From: Gammaproteobacteria bacterium
GTDB lineage: Bacteria > Pseudomonadota > Gammaproteobacteria > Chromatiales > Chromatiaceae
Direction of reading: 5' to 3'
Length of the DNA stretch: 52,876 nucleotides
Assembly: GCA_003696905.1 (NCBI GenBank)
Contig: RFHJ01000206.1
Location: forward strand, 1-52,876
The notes beneath the pieces are model-generated. The model saw nothing but the letters and a program-made list of their open reading frames with translations, had not been told where the DNA came from and made no database searches. Each line of letters begins with the position of its first letter. Position 1 is the first letter of the stretch. Made by a program: the position numbers and the translations under genes. Shown here piece after piece: positions 1 to 7,183 of this stretch.

Positions 1-609
1 GCTGGTGTGGGTGTTCCCCATATCGAGCCGCGTGAGCAGGCCTGTGATTTCTCCTGCGACGGCCTGCAATGCGTGCTGGCCTGCCCTACCGGGGCGCTGA
101 CCCACGAGCTCGATTTTCCGGCGGATGCCCGCATGGGCTTTGCCCGCCTGGACAAGCCGGCGCAGTGTCTGGCGGTGCAGGGGAAGGGGCTCAAGGGCCT
201 GGCCCGGGGGGCCGACTTCGGTGGCAAGTTGCGCTACGCGGAAATCGACCGCTGGAACCCCATCCCGGTTGCCGAACACCCTTATGAACTCGAGATCTGC
301 GATCTGTGCGTGCGTCAATGCCCGATCGAGATCCGGATCGCCGATTGCGAGCAGAAGAAAGCCGAGGGCGAGACCCGTCCCACCGCTCGGGTTGCCATGC
401 AAGTGGGCCATGAATGTCCCCCCAAGCATGCCATCGAGCTGCGGCCCATCGACACGGGCGATGGGACCAAGCGATTCAGGCCGGTCGTTCTCGATGGCTG
501 CGTGGGTTGCGGCGTCTGCGAGATGATCTGTCCGGCCGGCGGTGATGGTCCTGGCGAAGCGGCGATCGTCATCGACATTCACCAGAACGCGGATACCCGG
601 AGGGGCTGA
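1..609 (+). CDS. nosG: NapG/NosG-type ferredoxin, 5'-truncated by window edge
   Basis: This is the C-terminal ~202 residues of a periplasmic polyferredoxin of the MauM/NapG family. The reading frame is open to base 1, so the GTG at 7 in the ORF track is only the first in-frame start codon and the true start lies upstream. Cysteine clusters typical of 4Fe-4S sites are visible: CDGLQCVLACP near the N-end, CDLCVRQCP in the middle and CVGCGVCEMICP near the C-end. The twin-arginine signal and probably the first cluster lie outside the window. The next gene starts one base after the stop codon and is a NapH-type quinol-side partner, followed by nosF, nosL and nosY. That context makes a role in electron delivery for nitrous oxide reduction (NosG) more likely than one in periplasmic nitrate reduction. 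The function is inferred from family and context. Confidence 0.8.
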   Translation, partial: AGVGVPHIEPREQACDFSCDGLQCVLACPTGALTHELDFPADARMGFARLDKPAQCLAVQGKGLKGLARGADFGGKLRYAEIDRWNPIPVAEHPYELEICDLCVRQCPIEIRIADCEQKKAEGETRPTARVAMQVGHECPPKHAIELRPIDTGDGTKRFRPVVLDGCVGCGVCEMICPAGGDGPGEAAIVIDIHQNADTRRG

Positions 610-610
610 C

Positions 611-1576
611 ATGAACTACATCAAGGAATCCCTGTCCCAGGTGCTGGGCAATGATCCTACCCGGCCCTCGAAGGATGAACAGCCAGAGGCGCTCAAGCGG
701 ATCTATGAGCGCAAACGCAACAAACTGAAGAAGGCCGATCTGGAGGCGATCGCGCACCACAGTCACTTCATGGGCAAGTGGATGAAACGCCGCTGGATCA
801 CCCTGATCCTCGTCAACCTGCTGTTCGTGATCTCCTATCATTTCGATGTGCAGCTGGTCGAGGGGGCACTGACCGCCTCGCGGGTGATCGGCTTTCACTT
901 CGCCGACCTCAACTCCGCCTTGCAGGTGATGCTCGCCTTCAAGCATGTGGTGCTCAACCTGGTGATCGGCACCGCCACGGTGTTCGTCCTCTGGTTGCTG
1001 CTCGGTGGCCGAACCTTCTGCTCCTGGGTCTGCCCCTATCACCTGTTGTCCGAATGGGCCGAATACCTTCATCTGTGGCTGGCGAAGAAGAAGATCATCA
1101 AGAACCATGTCTTCCATCGCAAGACCCGCGCCGTGCTCTATGTGGTGTTCGCATTGCTGGCCTTGCTGACCGGCTACACCGTCTTCGAGACCATCTCCCC
1201 CACCGGCATCGTGAGCCGGGCGCTTATCTACGGGCCGGGAGTCGCCCTGGTGTGGGTGGGTTTTCTACTGTTGTTCGAGGTCTTCGTGTCACGTCGCGCC
1301 TGGTGCCGCTATGTCTGCCCCATCGGCATCACCTATGCGGCCATCGGCACCTTGTCACCGGTACGTGTCGAATACAACGCGGAGACCTGTCATCATGAGG
1401 GTGACTGCCGCAAGGTGTGTCTGGTGCCCCATGTGCTGGACATGACCATTCGTGGGCGGGCACACGACGTGACCCAGGAGATCACCGCAGACTGTACCCG
1501 CTGCGGCATGTGTGTGGACATCTGCCCGACCAATTCACTGAATTTCAAGGTCAAGGGCCTGGACCGGCTGCTTTGA
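611..1576 (+). CDS. nosH: NapH/NosH-type membrane quinol dehydrogenase, Fe-S
   Basis: This is a 321-residue NapH-family integral membrane protein, thought to pass electrons from quinol to its NapG-type partner. The ORF track begins earlier, at 542, but ATG 611 directly follows the nosG stop (TGACATG) and gives the usual NapH N-terminus. About four transmembrane segments lie at residues ~63-78, 108-131, 173-195 and 205-225. Two short cysteine motifs, CSWVCP (~137) and CRYVCP (~232), follow membrane helices. Two cytoplasmic ferredoxin-like cysteine clusters follow, around 260-270 (CHHEGDCRKVC) and 295-305 (CTRCGMCVDICP). The tight arrangement with nosG and the downstream nos ABC genes supports assignment to the nos operon. 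NosG/NosH homologues are a hallmark of clade II nos clusters; nosZ itself is not in the window. Confidence 0.85.
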   Translation: MNYIKESLSQVLGNDPTRPSKDEQPEALKRIYERKRNKLKKADLEAIAHHSHFMGKWMKRRWITLILVNLLFVISYHFDVQLVEGALTASRVIGFHFADLNSALQVMLAFKHVVLNLVIGTATVFVLWLLLGGRTFCSWVCPYHLLSEWAEYLHLWLAKKKIIKNHVFHRKTRAVLYVVFALLALLTGYTVFETISPTGIVSRALIYGPGVALVWVGFLLLFEVFVSRRAWCRYVCPIGITYAAIGTLSPVRVEYNAETCHHEGDCRKVCLVPHVLDMTIRGRAHDVTQEITADCTRCGMCVDICPTNSLNFKVKGLDRLL

Positions 1577-1587
1577 CGGAGCGACCG

Positions 1588-2466
1588 ATGATCGAGTTCT
1601 CGGGTGTCACCAAGCGCTTTCGCCGCCACCAGGTATTGAAGGGCATCGATCTGGTCATCGAGCGGGGGCAGCGCGTGGCCCTGGTCGGTTCCAATGGCGC
1701 CGGCAAGACGACCCTGATTCGCTGCCTGCTCGGAGAATATCGGCACGGGGGACAGATCTGTGTGGATGGACTGGCGCCGCGTAGTCACCGTGAGCAGGTC
1801 CTGTCCCGGGTGGGCTTCGTGCCGCAGCTGCCACCGCCGCTGCGCATGCCGGTGGGCCAGTTGATCCGTTTTGCCGCCGGCTTGTGCGGTGGGGAGCCGG
1901 AGCGCATGCACCAGGTCGCCGAGCAGCTGGGTTTCGATGCGCATCGTTTTCGCCGGCAACCCTTCGTGCGTCTGTCCGGTGGTCAGAAGCAGAAGCTGCT
2001 GATCGCGGTGGCCCTGGGGCGCGATGCCGATCTGCTGGTCATGGACGAACCGGCGGCCAACCTCGACCCCGATGCGCGGCATGCCTTGTTTCACCTGCTC
2101 GCGGAAAGACAGGAACGGGCGGCCATGCTCATCTCCAGTCACCGCCTCGACGAGGTCGCCCCCCTGGTCAACCGGGTGGTGGAGATGGACCAGGGCCGGG
2201 TGGTGCTCGACGACGAGGTCGTCGACACCGTCGAGATGACCAGTCGGCTGGTCGTCGGTGTCGAGATGGGTCAGAGGGAGGATGCGTTCATCGCCGCGTT
2301 GAGGCAATGGGGCTTTCTCGAGACTGACGATCCGCGGCGCTGGACGGGTGTGATTGCCGGGCCCGATCGACTGCGTTTTCTGGGCATGGTGTCCCGTTAT
2401 GCCGCGTTGTTGACACGACTCGACATGCGCGAGGCGAGCGACACGGAGAATGTGGATGTGGCTTGA
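1588..2466 (+). CDS. nosF: ABC transporter ATP-binding protein NosF
   Basis: This is a 292-residue ABC ATPase. ATG 1588 is chosen because the protein then opens with a standard ABC N-terminus (MIEFSGVTKRF); the longer ORF from 1417 lies inside nosH. The Walker A motif GSNGAGKTT is at ~34-42, the Q-loop at ~80, the LSGGQ signature at 129-133 and Walker B with DEP at ~149-155. A C-terminal extension of ~80 residues follows the nucleotide-binding domain, as in NosF homologues. It is predicted to energise the NosY permease and, with NosD, to support maturation of the copper sites of nitrous oxide reductase. It ends 17 bases inside nosL, so translation is probably coupled. The assignment rests on fold plus operon context, since the ATPase domain alone is not specific. 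Confidence 0.85.
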   Translation: MIEFSGVTKRFRRHQVLKGIDLVIERGQRVALVGSNGAGKTTLIRCLLGEYRHGGQICVDGLAPRSHREQVLSRVGFVPQLPPPLRMPVGQLIRFAAGLCGGEPERMHQVAEQLGFDAHRFRRQPFVRLSGGQKQKLLIAVALGRDADLLVMDEPAANLDPDARHALFHLLAERQERAAMLISSHRLDEVAPLVNRVVEMDQGRVVLDDEVVDTVEMTSRLVVGVEMGQREDAFIAALRQWGFLETDDPRRWTGVIAGPDRLRFLGMVSRYAALLTRLDMREASDTENVDVA

Positions 2467-2992
2467 ACGGGAACTCTGGGGGGCGTGGCTGTTGCTGCTG
2501 GTGTTCGCCGGCCTGTCCGGCTGCTCCGATGGGCCGCAGACCGGCCCGGTACCGGTACACTTCGACCGCGATACCTGTACCCGCTGCCGCATGGTACTCA
2601 GCGACCCGCGCTTCGTCGCCGAGGTACGCTGGTTCCCGGCGGGAAAGCGCTCCAGGATCGCCAAGTTCGATGACATCGGTTGTGCCGTCCTGTGGCTGGC
2701 GGAACAGCCCTTCCGCGATGATCCCAGGGTCGAGATCTGGGTGGCGGACTATCGCACCCATGGGTGGATCGATGCCCGCAAGGCGTACTACGTGAAACTG
2801 AACAATTCCCCCATGGAATATGGTCTGGGCGCCCAGTCCGATCCGGCCCCCGGCGCGCTCGGTTTCGAGCAGGCCAAGGAGCACATCCGTGAAGTCGAGG
2901 AGAAATTCAACGTCCACGGCCAGCAACTGAAGCAACGGCTGGAGGAGCAGGCGCGAAGACGCGCCCTTCTCAGGCAGACGGAGAAGCCATGA
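2450..2992 (+). CDS. nosL: NosL copper-chaperone lipoprotein
   Basis: This is a 180-residue outer-membrane-type lipoprotein of the NosL family. A hydrophobic signal sequence ends in the lipobox LSGC with Cys25 as the lipidation site. The mature protein contains the conserved CTRCRM motif (C43, C46, M48), in the position where NosL proteins carry their Cys/Met copper(I) ligands. NosL is known to bind Cu(I) and help deliver it to apo-NosZ. A tail of ~30 residues rich in Arg, Gln and Glu follows the core and looks helical. The start overlaps nosF by 17 bases; a second in-frame ATG at 2456 is possible. The stop overlaps the nosY start (ATGATGA). These overlaps place it firmly in the nos operon. 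Confidence 0.92.
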   Translation: MWMWLERELWGAWLLLLVFAGLSGCSDGPQTGPVPVHFDRDTCTRCRMVLSDPRFVAEVRWFPAGKRSRIAKFDDIGCAVLWLAEQPFRDDPRVEIWVADYRTHGWIDARKAYYVKLNNSPMEYGLGAQSDPAPGALGFEQAKEHIREVEEKFNVHGQQLKQRLEEQARRRALLRQTEKP

Positions 2993-3816
2993 TGCACCTC
3001 TGGTTGACTGCCGCTACCGATGTGATCGAATCCCTGCGGGCCCGCTGGTTCATGGTCTACTCGCTGGTCTTCGGCGGTATCGTGGTGATCCTGTTTGCCT
3101 TCGGCCTGTCCGAATCACGCATCATGGGGTTCACCGGCCTGTCGCGTCTGTTGGTCACCTATATCCAATTGTCCATGGCGATACTGCCGATCTTCGTCCT
3201 CATCACCACGGTCCGTTCGGTCGCGGGTGACCGCGAGGCGGGTATCTTCGAGTACATGCTCTCGCTGCCGGTATCGCTCTCGGCCTGGTACTGGGGACGC
3301 TTCCTGGGGCGCTTCTTCGTGGTCTTTCTGCCCGTGTTTCTGGCCATGGTGGGCGCCGTGGCATGGGGGATGGTCGAGGGCCTCGAGATCCCGTGGAATC
3401 TGTTCGTCTATTACAGTGGGCTGCTGATGGCGCTCGCCTGGTGTTTTCTGGGCATCGGCATGCTGATCTCTACCCTGGCCCGCTCTTCGGATGTGGCCCA
3501 GGGGGCCGCCTTCCTCGTATGGCTGGTATTGCTGCTGTTCCTCGACCTCATTCTGCTCGGGGTGCTGATCCAGGAGCGATTGCCGCCGGAAACCGCGGTA
3601 GCCATCGCCCTGGCCAATCCGCTGCAGGTGTTTCGTACCGCCACCATGATGCTGTTCGATCCGCAGCTGGTATTGCTGGGTCCGACGGCCTACGTGATTC
3701 TCGATCGTTTCTCTCTGGAGGGTTACATCGCATGGGCAGTGCTCTATCCCATCGTCTTCGGCACCGTGGCGGCGGGTATAGGCTACCTGGTGTTCCGGCG
3801 CAGCGACCTGCCGTGA
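2989..3816 (+). CDS. nosY: ABC transporter permease NosY
   Basis: This is a 275-residue ABC-2 type permease with about six hydrophobic helices spread over its length, and no signal peptide beyond the first helix. It begins within the nosL stop codon (ATGA overlap) and pairs with the NosF ATPase two genes upstream. NosFY(D) complexes are known to be needed for assembly of the tetranuclear copper-sulfide CuZ centre of NosZ, probably by moving a sulfur species to the periplasm. No nosD is present downstream of it in this window, so nosD would have to lie upstream of the left edge, as in many clade II clusters. A second ATG at 2992 is an equally possible start. Confidence 0.85.
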   Translation: MMHLWLTAATDVIESLRARWFMVYSLVFGGIVVILFAFGLSESRIMGFTGLSRLLVTYIQLSMAILPIFVLITTVRSVAGDREAGIFEYMLSLPVSLSAWYWGRFLGRFFVVFLPVFLAMVGAVAWGMVEGLEIPWNLFVYYSGLLMALAWCFLGIGMLISTLARSSDVAQGAAFLVWLVLLLFLDLILLGVLIQERLPPETAVAIALANPLQVFRTATMMLFDPQLVLLGPTAYVILDRFSLEGYIAWAVLYPIVFGTVAAGIGYLVFRRSDLP

Positions 3817-4319
3817 GCCCGGCCAGGCGGGCCTGGACCGGGATCGCGCTGCTGATTCTCGCCTCGGTGCTACTGGGGCTTGTGGCCGGCCGTTTGTTGC
3901 GTCCGGCGGCAACGACCGAGATCGTGCGGCTGCAAGCGGACCCGTCCTGTGACCTGCGGGCAGGCCCCTGCGAACTGGCGGTTCCGGGCGGCGGCCGCAT
4001 TCGCTTCGCCATCACGCCACGCGATATTCCCGTGGGCCGGGAGCTGAAGCTCTCGGTCGATCTGGAAGCGCTGCGGGCCGACCGCGTGGTGGTGGACATC
4101 GATGGCGTCGACATGGACATGGGACTCTCGCCGTACCCCTTGCAGGCACGGGGAGGGGGTCACTTCGAAGGGCCGGGTGGGTTGAACTTCTGCAGCCGCG
4201 GCATCATGGAATGGGAGGCGAAGGTGACCGTTCGGCGCGGCAGCGAGGAGATCATTGCGCCCTTCCGCTTCATTACCGAGGCGCCCGATCCCGCGGTTCC
4301 GCTGAACGAGATGGGCTAA
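3813..4319 (+). CDS. Membrane-anchored periplasmic protein of the nos operon, unknown function
   Basis: This 168-residue protein starts with GTG 3813, which overlaps the nosY stop codon (GTGA). The ORF track shows it only inside a longer ORF from 3363. Residues ~8-28 form a membrane anchor and the rest should be periplasmic. The soluble part has two nearby cysteines (DPSCDLRAGPCEL), then DIDGVDMDMG (~95-104) and, after a glycine-rich turn, FCSRGIMEWEAKV (~126-138). Met/Asp-rich DMDMG followed by a Cys and a GxMxW strand looks like a small beta domain that could bind copper. I cannot name a family with certainty. Its place between nosY and a SCO-domain gene suggests a part in metal handling for NosZ or an oxidase. 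That is inference. Confidence 0.75.
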   Translation: MSPARRAWTGIALLILASVLLGLVAGRLLRPAATTEIVRLQADPSCDLRAGPCELAVPGGGRIRFAITPRDIPVGRELKLSVDLEALRADRVVVDIDGVDMDMGLSPYPLQARGGGHFEGPGGLNFCSRGIMEWEAKVTVRRGSEEIIAPFRFITEAPDPAVPLNEMG

Positions 4320-4341
4320 AGACCGACGGAGGAATCACAGG

Positions 4342-5121
4342 GTGGACGCCAACCGGTTTTCCAAGCGCCTGGGTCTCGTCTGGCTGGCCATGCTGGCCTG
4401 CGCCGCGGCCGATGCTGCCGAGCCCGTACGCCCGCTGGCACTGGTGCCCGGCGACTGTGCAAAGCCCGGGCCCGCGATGGATCTGCGGGGCTGTTCATTC
4501 GCCGGTCGGCGGATGCCAGGGGTGGACCTCAGCAACGCGCGCCTCGACGGAGTGGACCTGAGCAATGCAGCCCTGCCCGGGTGTCGTCTGTGGAACACGG
4601 TGTTGATTCGGGCGAATCTGAAATGGGCCAGCCTGGTGGATTGCGAGATGAGCCAGGCCGACCTGGCCCACGCCGATCTGTTCCACACGACCTTCGACGG
4701 CGCCCGCCTGAACGGTGCCCGTTTTCATCGGGCGAACATGTTCGGCGCCAATCTGAACGAGGTGACCGCGGTGGATGCGGATTTCACCCACGCCTGCATG
4801 AAGGATGTCGCCATGGAGGAGGGACGCTTCGATCGCAGTGATTTCTCGAACGCCTTCATGCAGCGAGCGGTCCTCATCGGCAGCAGTCTGCGCGGCGCGG
4901 TGTTCTTCGAGGCAGTCCTCACCGGCGCAGCGCTGGAGGAAAGCGACCTGACGGGAGCCGATCTGAGCCGCGCGCTCGTCAATGGCGCACATTTCAATGA
5001 TGCGCTGTTGGTGGGGGCCGACTTTCGTGATGCCCGATTGCCCAATGCGGTGTTCGACGGCGCCGACCTTTCCGGAGCGCGCCATCTGCCCACGGGCGTG
5101 GCGGGGCAGGCGTCACGGTGA
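4342..5121 (+). CDS. Secreted pentapeptide-repeat protein
   Basis: This 259-residue protein starts at GTG 4342, with a good ribosome-binding site (GGAGGA at ~4328-4333) that decides the start. A signal peptide ends near residue 28 (ACAAADAAEP). From residue ~45 to the end the sequence is an almost unbroken run of A(D/N)LxX-type pentapeptides, such as VDLSNARLDGVDLSNAALPG, which fold into a right-handed quadrilateral beta helix. A few cysteines are scattered along it. Most pentapeptide proteins act in the cytoplasm, so export is noteworthy. The operon's usual periplasmic beta-helix protein is NosD; whether this one has a parallel scaffold role is speculation. It lies 22 bases after the previous gene and is probably co-transcribed. 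Confidence 0.85.
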   Translation: MDANRFSKRLGLVWLAMLACAAADAAEPVRPLALVPGDCAKPGPAMDLRGCSFAGRRMPGVDLSNARLDGVDLSNAALPGCRLWNTVLIRANLKWASLVDCEMSQADLAHADLFHTTFDGARLNGARFHRANMFGANLNEVTAVDADFTHACMKDVAMEEGRFDRSDFSNAFMQRAVLIGSSLRGAVFFEAVLTGAALEESDLTGADLSRALVNGAHFNDALLVGADFRDARLPNAVFDGADLSGARHLPTGVAGQASR

Positions 5122-5200
5122 CCGCTCTACGTATCCTTCTCGTTGGCATGCCAGAGGCCGAACAAACCCAAAGCCGAATCGACCACCAGGAGTGCAATCC

Positions 5201-5542
5201 ATGAAGCCTTTTGTTCGTGTAGTTTCGATGTCGCTGTTGCTGTTACTGCAGCCGGTGCATGCCGCCCCCGCCACTGAGGCCCAACTGCAGGCGATCGCCC
5301 GCATGGGAGAACTCAACGGCGTCGCGTTGCAGTGCCGCTTCGTGGACCAGGTTCGTCGCATCAAACAGGAACTGATCAAACGTCTGCCCAAGCAGCGCGC
5401 ACTGGGCGCCTGGTTCGAACAGAAGACGAATGCAGCCTTCACCGATTTCATCAACCGTGGCGATCGATGTCCCGGCCTGCTCGAGTTCGAAAAGGATCTC
5501 GAGCAGGCGGTGGCCAGACTCGACGAGGCCTTCTCGCCATGA
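5201..5542 (+). CDS. Small secreted protein of the nos operon, unknown function
   Basis: This is a 113-residue protein with a clear signal peptide (hydrophobic core LLLLLQP, cleavage after VHAA). ATG 5201 is preceded by CCAGGAG, a fair ribosome-binding site. The mature part is ~90 residues, mostly helical and charged, with two cysteines (LQCRF and DRCPG) that could form a disulfide or bind metal. I do not recognise a family. It follows the pentapeptide gene by 79 bases and its stop codon overlaps the start of the ZnuA-like/SCO fusion gene (ATGA), so the two products are probably made in similar amounts. That coupling suggests a shared periplasmic task, perhaps as an accessory or partner of the fusion protein. 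Confidence 0.75.
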   Translation: MKPFVRVVSMSLLLLLQPVHAAPATEAQLQAIARMGELNGVALQCRFVDQVRRIKQELIKRLPKQRALGAWFEQKTNAAFTDFINRGDRCPGLLEFEKDLEQAVARLDEAFSP

Positions 5543-6969
5543 GGGGCTCTTGGTACCGGGTCCTGGTAGCAGGACTCCTCTTGTTGCTGACGCTCGGCCG
5601 GGTGGAGGCCGCGGGCGACCTGAAGGTGGTGGCGACCATCAAGCCGGTGCATGCCCTGCTCGCCGGTCTGATGAAGGACATCGGCGAGCCACAGTTGCTG
5701 CTGCAGGGCGAGCAGAGCCCTTTCGACTATCAGCCCGACGAGCGTGCCCGGCGATTGCTGCAGGAGGCGGATCTCGTGGTCTGGGTGGGGCCGGAACTCG
5801 AGAAGACGCTGCAGCCCTTGATCGCCGGCCTGCCGCAGCGCACTCGGGTGATCGAACTGCTCTCTCAGGACGATCTCAAGATTCTGCCTTCGCGCACCGA
5901 TCCGACGCAGCGTAATCCCTTCTTCTGGATGGACGATCGCAATGCCATCATCCTGCTGGATCTGCTCACCGATGCCTTGATCGCCATCGATCCGGAGCGA
6001 TCCCATGTGTATACCCGGAATCGTCTGCGCCTGCTCAAACCGCTCAAGCGCATCGATCGGGAGTACGAGTACGGCTATCGTGGCCTCCAGACGGGCACTG
6101 TCGCCGAGTATTACGACAGTCTCTACTATTTCGAGCAGGCCTATGCCCTGCCCGTGGTCGGGCACGTGGCCACCACGCCATGGGACCCGATAGAAACCGC
6201 CAAGGTACTGGCTTTGCGCAGCCGGATGCGGGAGTACAAGACCGGCTGCCTGCTGCTCGATCGCGGCATGCCCGCAGAAGGGCTCGAACTGCTGACCACC
6301 GACATGGCGCTGACACAGGACACACTGGATCCCCTTGGCCTCCAGTTGCCGGCGGGCGAAGGGTTGTACGTGAAGCTCATGCGCCACAACACCGACGTCA
6401 TCAAGGGCTGTCTGCAGGCCGACATGGACGAGGCCGCGAGAGCCCGCGCCCAGGCCGAGGCCGCCTTCATTCCCGACAACGAGGGCATCGGCGGGCGCTT
6501 CATTCTCACCGACCAGTATGGGCGGCTGGTGACGGAAGAGAATTTGCGTGGCCATTGGTCGCTGGTCTATTTCGGCTACACCCACTGCCCCGATGTCTGT
6601 CCCACCTCGCTCGCCACCATGACCCAGGCATTGAAGCGGCTGGGGCCCAAGGCGGAGCGGATCCAGCCCTATTTCGTCACGGTGGATCCGGAACGGGACA
6701 AGGCTTCGGTCATACGTGAATACGTGAAGTACTTCGACCCGCGATTGATCGGCCTGACGGGCACGCCGGCGATGATCCAGCGCCTGGCGGACGAGTTCGG
6801 CGTGAGGTTCGAAAAGGGCGAGGTGGACCCGGAGGATCCAAGCCTGTACGCGATGGACCATTCCGCCAGCCTGTTCCTGATGGCGCCGGACGGCCGATTC
6901 GTCACCAAGTTCGCCTACGGGATCAGTGCCCGTACCCTGGCAGAGAAGCTGGAGGAGTATGTGCGGTGA
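5539..6969 (+). CDS. Fusion of degenerate ZnuA-like binding protein and SCO1/SenC domain
   Basis: This is a 476-residue exported protein. ATG 5539 overlaps the previous stop codon and gives a signal peptide ending near VEAA (24). Residues ~27-293 align by eye with ZnuA-type solute-binding proteins: VVATIKPVH, ADLVVWVGPE and TLDPLG are all present. The three histidine ligands of ZnuA are replaced: HDY is FDY (F62), the H of MHLW is F128, and FHDAYGYFE is YYDSLYYFE (Y192). Asp264 of TLDPLG remains, and the His-rich loop is absent. Residues ~312-476 form a SCO1/SenC thioredoxin-fold domain with YFGYTHCPDVCP (C350, C354) and His441 in MDHSAS, a complete Cu-binding site. SCO proteins deliver copper to CuA sites, which NosZ also has. 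I infer a copper-delivery protein whose first domain no longer binds zinc in the usual way. Confidence 0.85.
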   Translation: MRGSWYRVLVAGLLLLLTLGRVEAAGDLKVVATIKPVHALLAGLMKDIGEPQLLLQGEQSPFDYQPDERARRLLQEADLVVWVGPELEKTLQPLIAGLPQRTRVIELLSQDDLKILPSRTDPTQRNPFFWMDDRNAIILLDLLTDALIAIDPERSHVYTRNRLRLLKPLKRIDREYEYGYRGLQTGTVAEYYDSLYYFEQAYALPVVGHVATTPWDPIETAKVLALRSRMREYKTGCLLLDRGMPAEGLELLTTDMALTQDTLDPLGLQLPAGEGLYVKLMRHNTDVIKGCLQADMDEAARARAQAEAAFIPDNEGIGGRFILTDQYGRLVTEENLRGHWSLVYFGYTHCPDVCPTSLATMTQALKRLGPKAERIQPYFVTVDPERDKASVIREYVKYFDPRLIGLTGTPAMIQRLADEFGVRFEKGEVDPEDPSLYAMDHSASLFLMAPDGRFVTKFAYGISARTLAEKLEEYVR

Positions 6970-7077
6970 GCCATGCCTTGACCGGTGGTCGCCTGTTCCG
7001 GTGAGGCTTCTCCCGTGCTCACTCGCATGAGGCCCTGGCCACGTCATCGATCATGTATTAGCCCTGCCGGAGGTTCA

Positions 7078-7155
7078 TCGATGCGGTTCGTCCCTCACCG
7101 CATCCTACCTCGTGTGCTGGTTGTAGGGCGTGGTGAGCACCGCGAACCGCACCAG
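7078..7155. repeat. REP-like palindromic repeat pair
   Basis: Bases 7080-7104 form a stem-loop, GATGCGGT-9 nt-ACCGCATC. The surrounding 33 nt (7076-7108) match the sequence at 52837-52869 with one mismatch. A related unit in the opposite orientation follows at ~7123-7153 (GTAGGGCGTGGTGAGCACCG), so the two halves can also pair with each other. This is the layout of a bacterial REP/BIME element between genes. It sits between the end of the nos-region transcript and the convergent cytochrome gene, where it could act as a transcription stop or mRNA stabiliser. Confidence 0.7.
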
Positions 7156-7183
7156 GCACCGTGCCTGGACCTGTATTCGCACA

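Noticed and set aside
1393-2676. 427-codon antisense ORF opposite nosF and nosL
   Set aside because: Shadow of well-defined nos genes.
5113-7047. 644-codon antisense ORF opposite the SCO fusion
   Set aside because: Same composition bias; the + strand gene has clear domains and a signal peptide.
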